From positions 124,001 to 188,000 of the forward strand of contig CABJBA010000004.1 of assembly GCA_902363735.1 (NCBI GenBank): DNA of 64,000 nucleotides, written 5' to 3'. Shown one piece after another: positions 7,703 to 16,316 of this stretch (its first letter is position 1; every line of letters begins with the position of its first letter). The notes under the pieces are model-generated. The model had not been told where the DNA came from. It worked only from the letters and a program-made list of their open reading frames with translations, and made no database searches. The position numbers were made by a program, and so were the translations under genes. The DNA comes from Clostridiaceae bacterium (lineage in GTDB: Bacteria > Bacillota > Clostridia > Lachnospirales > Lachnospiraceae).

Positions 7703-8380
7703 ATGATCAAAGCAGAAAATATCTTTTTTTCTTATACTGGTTCACCACCCTTTGTACTGGAGGGGATGGATATGGAAATAGGGGATGGCGAGTATGTTTC
7801 TGTAGTTGGTGACAACGGCAGCGGGAAAAGTACCCTGATGCGCTTGATTTTGAAATTCATAAAGCCGGCTTCAGGCAGCATTGCCACAGAGGCAAAGCGG
7901 ATTGGATACGTTCCGCAGAAAAATGATTTTTCAAATTCCGGTTTTCCCATTACAGTATACGAGGTATTGGATTCATACCGCAGATTGATAAAGATTAAAA
8001 ACAAGGACATAGTGCGGGAAGCGCTTGCCCAGGTTGGAATGTCTGATTTTTCAGGCGCTCTCATGGGTAACCTATCCGGAGGGCAAAGCCAGAAAATACT
8101 GATTGCAAGAGCTCTTATGGGAAAACCTGATCTGCTGGTACTGGATGAACCTTCAACCGGTGTGGACATTAACAGCCAGAAGGAAATCTATGGTTTTTTA
8201 AAGAAAATAAACAAAGAAAAAGGCATGACCATTATTTCTGTGGAACACAATCTGGATGCAGCCATTTCAAACTCAACCCTGATCTATCATTTGACCGGGG
8301 GACATGGACACCTCTGCTCCCCTCATAAGTATGCAGATGAATTTTTGAAAAACAGGAGTGAGAACGATGACAATATTTAG
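7703..8380 (+). CDS. znuC: zinc ABC transporter ATP-binding protein
   Basis: A 225-aa ABC ATPase: Walker A GDNGSGKST, Q-loop GYVPQKN, signature LSGGQSQK, Walker B LLVLDEPSTGVD and the switch His in ISVEHN. The short length and VPQKND sequence match the metal-type (ZnuC/AdcC/MntB) family. The start ATG 7703 has AGAAAGGG upstream; longer frames run back into the znuA region. It overlaps the start of znuB, indicating coupling. It energises Zn2+ import. Confidence 0.9.
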   Translation: MIKAENIFFSYTGSPPFVLEGMDMEIGDGEYVSVVGDNGSGKSTLMRLILKFIKPASGSIATEAKRIGYVPQKNDFSNSGFPITVYEVLDSYRRLIKIKNKDIVREALAQVGMSDFSGALMGNLSGGQSQKILIARALMGKPDLLVLDEPSTGVDINSQKEIYGFLKKINKEKGMTIISVEHNLDAAISNSTLIYHLTGGHGHLCSPHKYADEFLKNRSENDDNI

Positions 8381-9188
8381 TTACAGTTTCATGCAGAATG
8401 CGATTTTTGTTTCTGTGTTTATTTCGATTTTATGCCCCTGCATCGGAATTTTCCTGGTACTCCGCCGTTATTCCATGATCGGGGACACATTATCCCATGC
8501 ATCACTGGCAGGCGTTACAATTGGTCTGCTGACCGGACAGAATCCGATTCTGGGAGCATTTATTTTCACATCCATATGCGGCGCATTGATCGAGTTTCTC
8601 CGCAGCTATTTTAAAAAACACACAGATTTGATTCTCTCTATTGTACTTTCCTTAAGCGTGGGAACAGCCATTACTATCATAAGCTCGGGTAAGCTTCATG
8701 CAAACGCCGATTCCTTTATGTTCGGAAGCATTCTGACCGTAACACGGCTGGATATGATCATGATTCTGGTTCTCAGTGTGATTTCTGTTCTGACCCTGAT
8801 TCTTCTGTACCATCAGATGATTTATATTGCATACGACGAGGAAGCTGCCAAGGTAGCAGGAGTAAGGGTCCGGCTGATTAACTATATTTTTTCAATCCTT
8901 GTGGCTTCTGCCATTTCCGTATCCATCAGAATCGTAGGGGTACTGGTGCTCAGTTCTATGATTTCTCTTCCTGTAGCCACGGCGCTGCAGCTTGAAAAGG
9001 GTTTTAAACTGACCTTGATATTCTCAATCATTTTCAGTGTGACCGACATCATGCTGGGGCTGTTTATTTCCTATTATCTTAATGTGGCCCCCGGCGGATT
9101 TACAGCCCTTGTTTCCGTTGCCGTCCTTGTGTTGGTTTTGCTGGGCAAAAAGCTTCACTCCGTTATCTGTACGGCCCAAAATAAGTAA
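8367..9188 (+). CDS. znuB: zinc ABC transporter permease
   Basis: A 273-aa membrane protein of the ABC-3 family with about eight hydrophobic segments. Near the N-terminus it has GIFLVLRRYSMIGDTLSHASLAGV, the family hallmark, and later SIRIVGVLVLSSMISLPVATA. ATG 8367 is 8 nt from AGGAG and overlaps the znuC end by 14 nt; GTG 8358 is too close to the site. It forms the Zn2+ channel with ZnuC. Confidence 0.9.
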   Translation: MTIFSYSFMQNAIFVSVFISILCPCIGIFLVLRRYSMIGDTLSHASLAGVTIGLLTGQNPILGAFIFTSICGALIEFLRSYFKKHTDLILSIVLSLSVGTAITIISSGKLHANADSFMFGSILTVTRLDMIMILVLSVISVLTLILLYHQMIYIAYDEEAAKVAGVRVRLINYIFSILVASAISVSIRIVGVLVLSSMISLPVATALQLEKGFKLTLIFSIIFSVTDIMLGLFISYYLNVAPGGFTALVSVAVLVLVLLGKKLHSVICTAQNK

Positions 9189-9265
9189 CTACTAGATTCA
9201 GAAAATTTACACGAAAACGCAAGAGGCCGGAAGGCCCTTGCAAATAATCAAATGAGGTGAACATC

Positions 9266-9679
9266 GTGAATGAGATACAAAACGCCTGGCCTCCAGGGAT
9301 AAAGAGAACGCGGCAACGCGAAAGTGTACTCTCTGTACTTGAAAATTCGGAAAAACCTTTAACCGCTGCGGATATATTCTCCTCAATGGAAAAGGACGGT
9401 GATGGTACCTGGCTCTCCACTGTCTACCGGATTCTTGGCACCTTTGAAGAAAAGGGCGTGGTGATTAAAACTAATATGATGAATAATGAAATGGCTATGT
9501 ATGAACGGAACCGTTTCAAGCATAAACATTATGCTGTCTGTACCAGCTGCCATAAAATCATTTCAATGGATAACTGCCCTATGGAAAAATTCATTCCAAA
9601 TTTTGAAGATGAGGGTTTTTGTGTCACTGGACATAATCTGGAGGTATTGGGGTTCTGTAAGGATTGCAGACCCATGTGA
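9266..9679 (+). CDS. zur: Fur-family zinc uptake regulator Zur
   Basis: A 137-aa Fur-family repressor: PGIKRTRQRESVLSVLENSEKPLTAADIF and the DNA-binding segment WLSTVYRILGTFEEKGVV, then FKHKHYAVCTSC with a metal-site His cluster. A C-terminal CKDC pairs with the CTSC for the structural zinc. Its place between znuCB and a CobW gene identifies it as Zur rather than Fur or PerR. GTG 9266 is chosen because GAGGTGA lies about 6 nt before it; GTG 9257 would overlap that site. A TTGCAAAT half-box upstream suggests autoregulation. Confidence 0.88.
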   Translation: MNEIQNAWPPGIKRTRQRESVLSVLENSEKPLTAADIFSSMEKDGDGTWLSTVYRILGTFEEKGVVIKTNMMNNEMAMYERNRFKHKHYAVCTSCHKIISMDNCPMEKFIPNFEDEGFCVTGHNLEVLGFCKDCRPM

Positions 9680-9721
9680 TACTTACCGGCCTAGTCAGTA
9701 TTTATTTTAAGGAGGAATTGC

Positions 9722-10681
9722 ATGTCAACAGAAATATTCGTAATATCAGGCTTTCTCGGAGCGGGAAAAACCACTCTGATTCAAAAACTTTTGAAAGAAT
9801 CATTTCAAAATGAGAAAATTGTCCTCATTGAAAATGATTTCGGTGATATCAGTGTGGATGCTGCCCTTTTGAAATCAAGCGGTATTGAAGTGCGGGAAAT
9901 GAATTCCGGCTGCATATGCTGCAGCCTTTCAGGTGATTTTATCAAAGCCCTTAAAGAGGTTTTGACTCGCTTTCAGCCTGATAAAGTCATCATTGAGCCT
10001 TCCGGTGTTGGCAAACTGTCGGATATTATAAAGGCATGTTCTGACCCCCGTATCCTGCCCCTGGCCAAAATTAAGGCAAAAATCACAATCGCAGATGTAA
10101 AGCGATGTAACATGTACCTTGAAAACTTTGGTGAGTTTTTTGAGGACCAGATAAAAAATGCTGATACTGTCCTGCTCAGCCGAACAGATGAATTCCCGGA
10201 TCACATAAATGCTGCTGAGGAAATCATCAAAGACTTAAATCCTCATGCTGCTATCTTCTCAAAGCCCTGGAATGAGTTCCATGCAGATGAAATATTACAG
10301 GCACGTCACGTACATACAGACAGTTGTTCCTGCGGATGCCATGGCGCTCATAGCCACACTGGGCACCACCATGACCATAATTGTGCCTGCGGCCATAATC
10401 ATGCGGCAGAAGATATGTTTGATACAGTGACCATCAGGACTAATCAGGTATTCAGCCCGGAGGATTTGATCGCTCGGGTATCCAATATGGAGAAAAACTC
10501 CAAAAGCACAATTCTTCGTGCAAAGGGCATCGTCCGGGGCCCCGCCGGGTATATAAATTTACAGTATCTGCCGGGAGACATTAAGGTAACCGAGTGTCAC
10601 ACAAAGGGCGATATGCTCTGCATCATTGGCCGGGATTTAAACAAACAGGAGCTTTGTACACTGTTTGGCGGGGAGCTGTGA
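9722..10681 (+). CDS. CobW/COG0523 metal-chaperone GTPase (ZagA/YciC-like)
   Basis: A 319-aa G3E GTPase. P-loop GFLGAGKTT at residues 10-18, the CXCC metal motif GCICC (C64, C66, C67), and IIEPSGVG. A His/Cys-rich loop at about residues 194-225 mixes CGCHGAHSHTGHHH-type and CACGHNH runs, followed by a CobW C-terminal domain. Zur-regulated COG0523 proteins deliver scarce zinc to client enzymes, which suits its position after zur. AAGGAGG precedes ATG, and the next gene starts one nucleotide after its stop. Confidence 0.88.
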   Translation: MSTEIFVISGFLGAGKTTLIQKLLKESFQNEKIVLIENDFGDISVDAALLKSSGIEVREMNSGCICCSLSGDFIKALKEVLTRFQPDKVIIEPSGVGKLSDIIKACSDPRILPLAKIKAKITIADVKRCNMYLENFGEFFEDQIKNADTVLLSRTDEFPDHINAAEEIIKDLNPHAAIFSKPWNEFHADEILQARHVHTDSCSCGCHGAHSHTGHHHDHNCACGHNHAAEDMFDTVTIRTNQVFSPEDLIARVSNMEKNSKSTILRAKGIVRGPAGYINLQYLPGDIKVTECHTKGDMLCIIGRDLNKQELCTLFGGEL

Positions 10682-10682
10682 G

Positions 10683-12257
10683 ATGGAGATACCAGTTTAT
10701 GTCGTAACCGGATTCCTCGATGCCGGAAAAACTACATTTCTCAATACTCTTCTTAACAGGCAGGACTGGAAGGATGTTAAAATTCTTGTTATACAGTTTG
10801 AACGCGGAGAAGAAGAGTTCCAAAGCCAATACAAAAACTGTCACAGCATGTCTTTTTCAAAAAAGACTTTGGATCAGAATCCTATGCAGGTGGCGGAACA
10901 AATTCCGGAACTGCTGGAAGAATATGATTTTGATGAAATCTGGATTGAGTGGAATGGTGTCAGCACTTTTTCCAGTCTGCAGGCCATTCTGTTACAGGAG
11001 CCTCTCCGAAACTTATGTAAGCTTCAAAAAGTCATACATATCGGAGACGGCGCCAACATGGAGGGTCTGCTGGGCAGGACCGGAGGTGCCTTGCCTGAGC
11101 AGATTGCAGGAAGCGACTTTGCCGTAATCCGCAATGTCTTTTCCCGGACTGATTATAAGAGAGTCACCCGCCTGCTAAATGCAATCAATCCGGGTATTGA
11201 AACATATAAAATAGACGATTATGAAGACTTGTACCAGCCGCTTTTCAGAAAACGGGAGCGGCCCGTCAACTTTTTTTTCCTGATCATGATCCTGCTGACA
11301 GCTCTTTATTTTGTCACTCAGCCTGTTTTCGAGACACACCAGATTCCTGTTAATTTGATTATCAATGTATTTTTAGGGATTATATTGCAGGCGGTTCCAT
11401 TCCTGCTGATCGGTGTGCTGTTATCATCTGCCATTCAGATTTTTGTGCCTCAAACCTTTATTGAGCGCAGATTCCCAAAATCTCTGGGTGCAGGTATGGC
11501 GGTGGCGGTCCTGGCAGGATTCTGCCTTCCGGTCTGCGACTGTGCTTCTATCCCGGTTTTCAGAAGCCTGGTGAAAAAAGGAATTCCTCTGCCTGCAGCA
11601 ATTACTTTTATGGCTGCTACGCCTGTAATCAATCCTGTGGTTATTTTATCCACCTATTATGCCTTTAGCGGCAACATGTCCATTGTGATCGGGCGGGTTT
11701 TCTTTGGAATTATAGCCTCCCTTATTATCGGACTGTTTTTTGCTGCCTGGCCGCCAAAGAGCAGCCCTTTATCCGGAGGAACACTGGACCGGCTGATGTG
11801 CAGCTGCGGCTGTTATGAGGATGCGGAGTCCATTACCACTTTATCCGGAAAAGCCGGCCTGTTTATCCGTCATTCCCAAGCAGAATTTTTCAGTGTCGGG
11901 AAGTATCTTGTAATCGGTACTTTTATAGCCTCTATTTCCCAGGTGGCAGGAACCGGAATATTTACCACCGCCCAAAAGGGGGCTGGGCTGGCAGTCTCCA
12001 TTATCATTATGATGACCATGGCATTTGTGCTTTCCCTTTGCTCTTCTTCTGATGCTGTTATTGCGCGCAGTTTTGCCAATCAGTTTCCCATGGGGGCCAT
12101 TATGGGCTTCCTTGTATTTGGCCCGATGATGGATATTAAAAATGTGATGATGCTTTCTTCCGGGTTTTCCAAAGGTTTTATTGTAAAGTTATTGTTTACG
12201 GCATTTATTGTGTGCTTTGCTGTAGTCTTTTTATTTTCTGGTTTAGGAGGGGTGTAA
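10683..12257 (+). CDS. fusion of CobW-like GTPase domain with COG0701 permease
   Basis: A 524-aa protein with two parts. Residues 1 to about 195 form a CobW/G3E GTPase-like domain with P-loop GFLDAGKTTF, but without the CXCC motif or the C-terminal CobW domain. From about residue 203 there are eight or so membrane segments of a DUF318/COG0701 (ArsP/YcgR-like) permease, including GFCLPVCDCASIPVFRSLVKKG (Cys motif) and TPVINPVVI. Partner genes and Zur context suggest zinc or another divalent ion as cargo, although direction is unknown. ATG 10683 has a GGGGAG site. Confidence 0.82.
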   Translation: MEIPVYVVTGFLDAGKTTFLNTLLNRQDWKDVKILVIQFERGEEEFQSQYKNCHSMSFSKKTLDQNPMQVAEQIPELLEEYDFDEIWIEWNGVSTFSSLQAILLQEPLRNLCKLQKVIHIGDGANMEGLLGRTGGALPEQIAGSDFAVIRNVFSRTDYKRVTRLLNAINPGIETYKIDDYEDLYQPLFRKRERPVNFFFLIMILLTALYFVTQPVFETHQIPVNLIINVFLGIILQAVPFLLIGVLLSSAIQIFVPQTFIERRFPKSLGAGMAVAVLAGFCLPVCDCASIPVFRSLVKKGIPLPAAITFMAATPVINPVVILSTYYAFSGNMSIVIGRVFFGIIASLIIGLFFAAWPPKSSPLSGGTLDRLMCSCGCYEDAESITTLSGKAGLFIRHSQAEFFSVGKYLVIGTFIASISQVAGTGIFTTAQKGAGLAVSIIIMMTMAFVLSLCSSSDAVIARSFANQFPMGAIMGFLVFGPMMDIKNVMMLSSGFSKGFIVKLLFTAFIVCFAVVFLFSGLGGV

Positions 12258-12258
12258 C

Positions 12259-13107
12259 ATGCGGGCGAAAGCGTTTAATCCTCAGATTTTTCTGGAGCTT
12301 CTTTGTTATTGCTTTTTCGGAGGAATCATGCTGTATCTGGTGTACAGCGGAAAATATCTATCCTATGTAACGCCGAGAATGAAGCCTTATCTTTTCTTTA
12401 CGGCAATCGTTATGCTGACCTGGGTTTGCGTCAGCCTTTTCAGGCTGTTCCGCCCTCAGCATATTGTCCGGTCCTCCCATTGCTTTGTACTTGCAATTCC
12501 TGTTTTGCTGCTTTTGCTTCCCCACAGCACTTTAAATACTTCGGATTTTTCCGGTAATTATATAGGGGGGACTACTCTTTCCGGTAAGAATGACGGGGCA
12601 GACAGTCCAACTGAAGAATATACTGAAAATGTCCTTGATCCGGCAGATTCTATAGACAGCACCATCCCGGATACTCAGGCTGATGTGACGGAACAGAACT
12701 CCTTAACCTATCTCCCCGGCTTAGATACTACAAATAAGAAAATTACCGTTTCCGATGATTCTTTTGGCATGTGGCTTTCTGAAATATATATGAATATGAA
12801 GAAATACGAAGGGTATACCATTGTGATGACAGGATATGTCTTTAAAGATCCTGAACTCCTTAACGAAAATGAGTTTGTACCTGCCCGCCTGGTCATGTCC
12901 TGCTGTGTTGCAGATTTAGCACCCTCTGGTCTGATCTGTAAATATGACAAAGCTTCTGAGCTGCAAAATGACTCATGGGTGACAGTTGAAGGAACTATAT
13001 TTATTGAAGAATACGAATATGAAGGACAAAAATATAATGATCCTCAGATTCAGGCCACAAATATTATTCCGGCAGACGAGGTAGAGGGATATGCCTATCC
13101 CTATTAA
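12259..13107 (+). CDS. TIGR03943/DUF1980 family protein (YcgQ-like)
   Basis: A 282-aa protein with hydrophobic segments at about 10-33, 40-60 and 70-88, an acidic linker, and a C-terminal domain containing LVMSCCVADLAPSGLICKYD, the conserved double-Cys segment of TIGR03943. In Bacillus the YcgQ/YcgR pair joins this family with a COG0701 permease in a zinc-responsive locus; the same pairing is found here. It probably assists the permease part of the fusion at the membrane. Its ATG follows the upstream stop by one nucleotide. Confidence 0.82.
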   Translation: MRAKAFNPQIFLELLCYCFFGGIMLYLVYSGKYLSYVTPRMKPYLFFTAIVMLTWVCVSLFRLFRPQHIVRSSHCFVLAIPVLLLLLPHSTLNTSDFSGNYIGGTTLSGKNDGADSPTEEYTENVLDPADSIDSTIPDTQADVTEQNSLTYLPGLDTTNKKITVSDDSFGMWLSEIYMNMKKYEGYTIVMTGYVFKDPELLNENEFVPARLVMSCCVADLAPSGLICKYDKASELQNDSWVTVEGTIFIEEYEYEGQKYNDPQIQATNIIPADEVEGYAYPY

Positions 13108-13138
13108 AACATGAATCACACTTATAAATTTCATACTG

Positions 13139-13171
13139 TGACACCAGACTCGGTTCTGGTGTCATTTTTTT
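13139..13171 (+). terminator. intrinsic terminator of the zinc operon
   Basis: 10-bp perfect stem TGACACCAGA/TCTGGTGTCA (13139-13148, 13155-13164), 6-nt loop, then seven T. Confidence 0.88.
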
Positions 13172-13376
13172 ATAGATAAATAATATGATGATCTCTGTAA
13201 TTATAATGATGATACAACAGGGCAGGCAGAATACCCATTTATTAAATTTCCAGCACCCAATTGACCCATTTGCTGTGTTAAGCGTTGATATCGCGCGATA
13301 AATATAGCATATTAACCAATTTTCAATATGTATCTTTGTTATATTATACAATTTTATTTTAATTTTTCATAAATAA

Positions 13377-13405
13377 TTGACTATTATGTCCTTATGGTTT
13401 AATAT
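13377..13405 (+). promoter_or_regulatory. promoter of ROK regulator and sugar ABC operon
   Basis: TTGACT, 17-bp spacer, TAATAT. It lies 70 bp before the ROK start. The rest of 13172-13376 is AT-rich and holds no gene I can support. Confidence 0.6.
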
Positions 13406-13414
13406 GTAAACAGA

Positions 13415-13428
13415 GTTAATGAATTAAC
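13415..13428. promoter_or_regulatory. GTTAAT-GA-ATTAAC palindrome, candidate ROK operator
   Basis: A perfect 14-bp inverted repeat begins 10 bp after the -10 box of the ROK promoter, where a repressor would block initiation. NagC/XylR-type ROK repressors bind AT-rich palindromes of this kind. Confidence 0.45.
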
Positions 13429-13475
13429 GCAGGAATGCTTGTTTTTAAAGCAAAGGAAGAAGGCGGTTAACAAAC

Positions 13476-14687
13476 ATGCGAGACACAATAGGCAGTAATA
13501 ACAGCGACTTGACAGAGATGAACCGCTCCGCCGTTGTAAAGATATTACAACAGCGAGAGGTGTGCTCCCGGGCGGATATCGCCAAGCAAACGGGCCTTAC
13601 CCAAGCTTCCATTACAAAAATAGTGGCTGCTCTGATGGAAATGGGAATCGTGTGTGAAGTAGGAAGCATGAAAGGCAGCGGCAACCGCCGTTCCATCGGG
13701 CTGAAGCTGAACGCCGACAAACATCAGATTATAGGCGTAAAGTTTTCAAGACATATGTTTGCAGTGGGTGTATTTGATATTTCAGGTAAAATATACACTC
13801 ATACAGAAATAGAATACTCTATTGAGCAGGACCAGAGATCCGTGCTTTCTGCCATGAAAAAGCAGATACACGATACTCTGGAAGAATATAAAAATGTAGT
13901 GGCTATCGGCCTCGCCTTACCCGGTCCTTTTCTGCAGGATGAAGGGCGCATTGCGGTAGTAACTCAGATGCCTACCTGGCACAACATTAATTTTATCGAG
14001 GAATTCAAATACGAGTTTAACAAACCCTTTTTCTTCGTACATGATGCAAACGCCGGAGCTCTTGCAGAATGGTGGTTTGGAGACCATGGCCGTCCCCTTC
14101 ACACACTGGCTTATTTTCTGGTGGGGGAAGGCGTAGGATCCGGCATTATCGAGCGGGGCAACCTGCTGCTGGGTGTACAGGGTGCTGCCAGTGAAATCGG
14201 ACATATCAGTGTAGATGTCAAAGGTACCCGCTGCGAATGCGGCAACTATGGCTGTCTGGAGATGTATTGCTCGGCTCCCTCCATGGTGAAGATGGCACAG
14301 CAGCGTGTGCCGGAATGCCTTTCCAGGAGCCATCACCAACGTGTTGATGCCTGCAATGATATATTTAAGGCAGCCCGCAGCGGCAATATCAAGGCTCAGG
14401 AGGTGGTGAGGGAGGTAGCGGAATACATCGGATACGGATGTGTTACCCTGATCAATTCTTATAACCCCGATATCATTGTCATTGGGGATATTGTGGCACA
14501 GGGAGGAGATCTTCTGCTTCCCACCATTCTGGAGGTGGTAAAACAGCGGGTTATTTCTGAACTGAGCGCCAGGGTGCAGATTAAAATATCCGGTTTAAAG
14601 GCCGATCCCACTCTGTATGGGGCAGCCGCCATAGCAACGGATAAGGTTCTGCAAATGCCCAGTGCATTCTTAGCGGTAAGGGAATAA
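13476..14687 (+). CDS. ROK family transcriptional repressor (NagC/XylR type)
   Basis: A 403-aa protein. An N-terminal winged helix spans about residues 12-75 (MNRSAVVKILQQREVCSRADIAKQTGLTQASITKIVAAL cut short here). It is followed by a ROK sugar-kinase-like domain with GLALPGPF, FVHDANAGALAEWWFG, GAASEIGHISV and the zinc motif CECGNYGCLEMYC. It should bind a sugar or sugar phosphate and control the following ABC importer, whose first gene starts 60 nt after its stop. The ribosome binding site (AAGGCGG) is weak. Confidence 0.88.
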   Translation: MRDTIGSNNSDLTEMNRSAVVKILQQREVCSRADIAKQTGLTQASITKIVAALMEMGIVCEVGSMKGSGNRRSIGLKLNADKHQIIGVKFSRHMFAVGVFDISGKIYTHTEIEYSIEQDQRSVLSAMKKQIHDTLEEYKNVVAIGLALPGPFLQDEGRIAVVTQMPTWHNINFIEEFKYEFNKPFFFVHDANAGALAEWWFGDHGRPLHTLAYFLVGEGVGSGIIERGNLLLGVQGAASEIGHISVDVKGTRCECGNYGCLEMYCSAPSMVKMAQQRVPECLSRSHHQRVDACNDIFKAARSGNIKAQEVVREVAEYIGYGCVTLINSYNPDIIVIGDIVAQGGDLLLPTILEVVKQRVISELSARVQIKISGLKADPTLYGAAAIATDKVLQMPSAFLAVRE

Positions 14688-14747
14688 AAAGGGATACACG
14701 CAGCACAATTTCTGCCTGCCAAAAGCAGGCATACAGGGAGGTAAGTT

Positions 14748-16316
14748 ATGGAACATCCTTTAATCCTTCAGATGCAAGGCATTACCAAGGTTTTTCCGGG
14801 AGTGCGCGCACTGGATGATGTGACCCTGGAGGTGCACCAGGGCGACATTCATGCAATCTGCGGCGAAAATGGAGCCGGAAAGTCAACCTTGATGAAAGTT
14901 TTGTCCGGCGTTTACCCTCACGGCACCTATGAAGGCCATATTATTTACGCGGACAGTGAAATGGCATTTAAAAACATCAAGGAATCGGAAAATGCCGGCA
15001 TTGTAATCATTCACCAGGAACTGACCATGATTCCGGAGCTTTCCATTACGGAAAATATCTTTATGGGGAACGAGGTGGTGAAGCACGGCCTCATCGACTG
15101 GGATACCGCACGTCACCGCACTGTGGATTTGCTTGCACGGGTGGGCCTGACGGTCAATCCCGATACCCTGATCAAACAACTGGGTGTGGGCCAGCAGCAG
15201 TTGGTTGAAATCGCCAAGGCATTGTCCAAAAACGTCAGGCTGCTGATTCTCGATGAACCCACTTCTGCTCTTAACGAGGCTGACTCCGCAAATCTGCTGG
15301 ATCTGATGCGGGACTTAAAAAAGCGGGATATCACATGCATCATGATTTCCCATAAGCTCAACGAGATTGCGGCAGTATCTGATGCCGTCACCGTGATTCG
15401 TGACGGACGCACTGTGGACACCTATGCCGTGGAAGCCGGGCGGGTGGACGAAAACCGTATTATCCGCTCCATGGTAGGCCGTTCCATCGAAAACCGCTAT
15501 CCTGAACACCAGTCCAGTCCGGGTGAGGTTATTTTTGAAGTATCCGGCTGGCGTGTTGAAGACCCCCATATTCCGGGACGGCTGGTATGCAAGGACTCCA
15601 GCTTCTATGTAAAAGCCGGTGAGATCGTGGGATTTGCAGGTCTTATGGGTGCTGGAAGAACAGAGCTTATGCGGTCCATCTTCGGACGCAACTATGGCAC
15701 CTACCTGGGGGGAACCATTAAAATCAGAGGCAGGCAGGTCCGCATCACCTCCGTTGCCTCCGCCATCAAGCAGGGGATTGCCTATGTACCGGAAGACAGG
15801 AAGACCCTGGGGCTTAATCTGATCGATTCCATACGTATGACCATTGTATCGGCAAACTTAAAGGCAATTAAGCGGGGAGGACTGCTGGATCCGGATAAAG
15901 AGTTCCAGGCCGCCGAAAAATACCGCCAGTCCTTAAAAATCAAGGCTCCCAGCGTCGGCATCGGAGTGAATACCCTGTCCGGCGGAAACCAGCAAAAGGT
16001 CGTTCTGGGCAAGTGGATGTTTACGGAGCCGGACCTGCTGATTCTTGACGAACCCACCCGCGGAATTGATGTGGGTGCCAAATATGAGATTTACCGTCTG
16101 ATTCATGAGCTGGCGGATCAGGGAAAAGCGGTGGTAATGATTTCTTCCGAACTGCCGGAATTGCTTGGTATGGCGGACAGGATCTACACCATTTTCGAGG
16201 GGAGCATAACAGGAGAGGTGAAACGCAGTGAGGCTGATCAGGTAAGGCTTATGAGAATGATGACAGATACCTCTGCGTCAGAATCTGAATCAGGAAAGGA
16301 CGGAAATGTATCATGA
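14748..16316 (+). CDS. monosaccharide ABC transporter ATPase (MmsA/GguA/XylG-like)
   Basis: A 522-aa tandem ABC ATPase, the fused arrangement of CUT2 importers. Domain 1: Walker A GENGAGKST, LGVGQQQLVEIAKAL, LLILDEPTSALNE. Domain 2: GLMGAGRTELMRSIFG, LSGGNQQKVVLGKWM, LLILDEPTRGIDVGAKYEIY. It lacks a normal Walker A Lys in domain 2, as usual for the family. It powers uptake of a pentose or hexose. AGGGAGG precedes its ATG, and its end overlaps the permease start by 4 nt. Confidence 0.9.
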   Translation: MEHPLILQMQGITKVFPGVRALDDVTLEVHQGDIHAICGENGAGKSTLMKVLSGVYPHGTYEGHIIYADSEMAFKNIKESENAGIVIIHQELTMIPELSITENIFMGNEVVKHGLIDWDTARHRTVDLLARVGLTVNPDTLIKQLGVGQQQLVEIAKALSKNVRLLILDEPTSALNEADSANLLDLMRDLKKRDITCIMISHKLNEIAAVSDAVTVIRDGRTVDTYAVEAGRVDENRIIRSMVGRSIENRYPEHQSSPGEVIFEVSGWRVEDPHIPGRLVCKDSSFYVKAGEIVGFAGLMGAGRTELMRSIFGRNYGTYLGGTIKIRGRQVRITSVASAIKQGIAYVPEDRKTLGLNLIDSIRMTIVSANLKAIKRGGLLDPDKEFQAAEKYRQSLKIKAPSVGIGVNTLSGGNQQKVVLGKWMFTEPDLLILDEPTRGIDVGAKYEIYRLIHELADQGKAVVMISSELPELLGMADRIYTIFEGSITGEVKRSEADQVRLMRMMTDTSASESESGKDGNVS

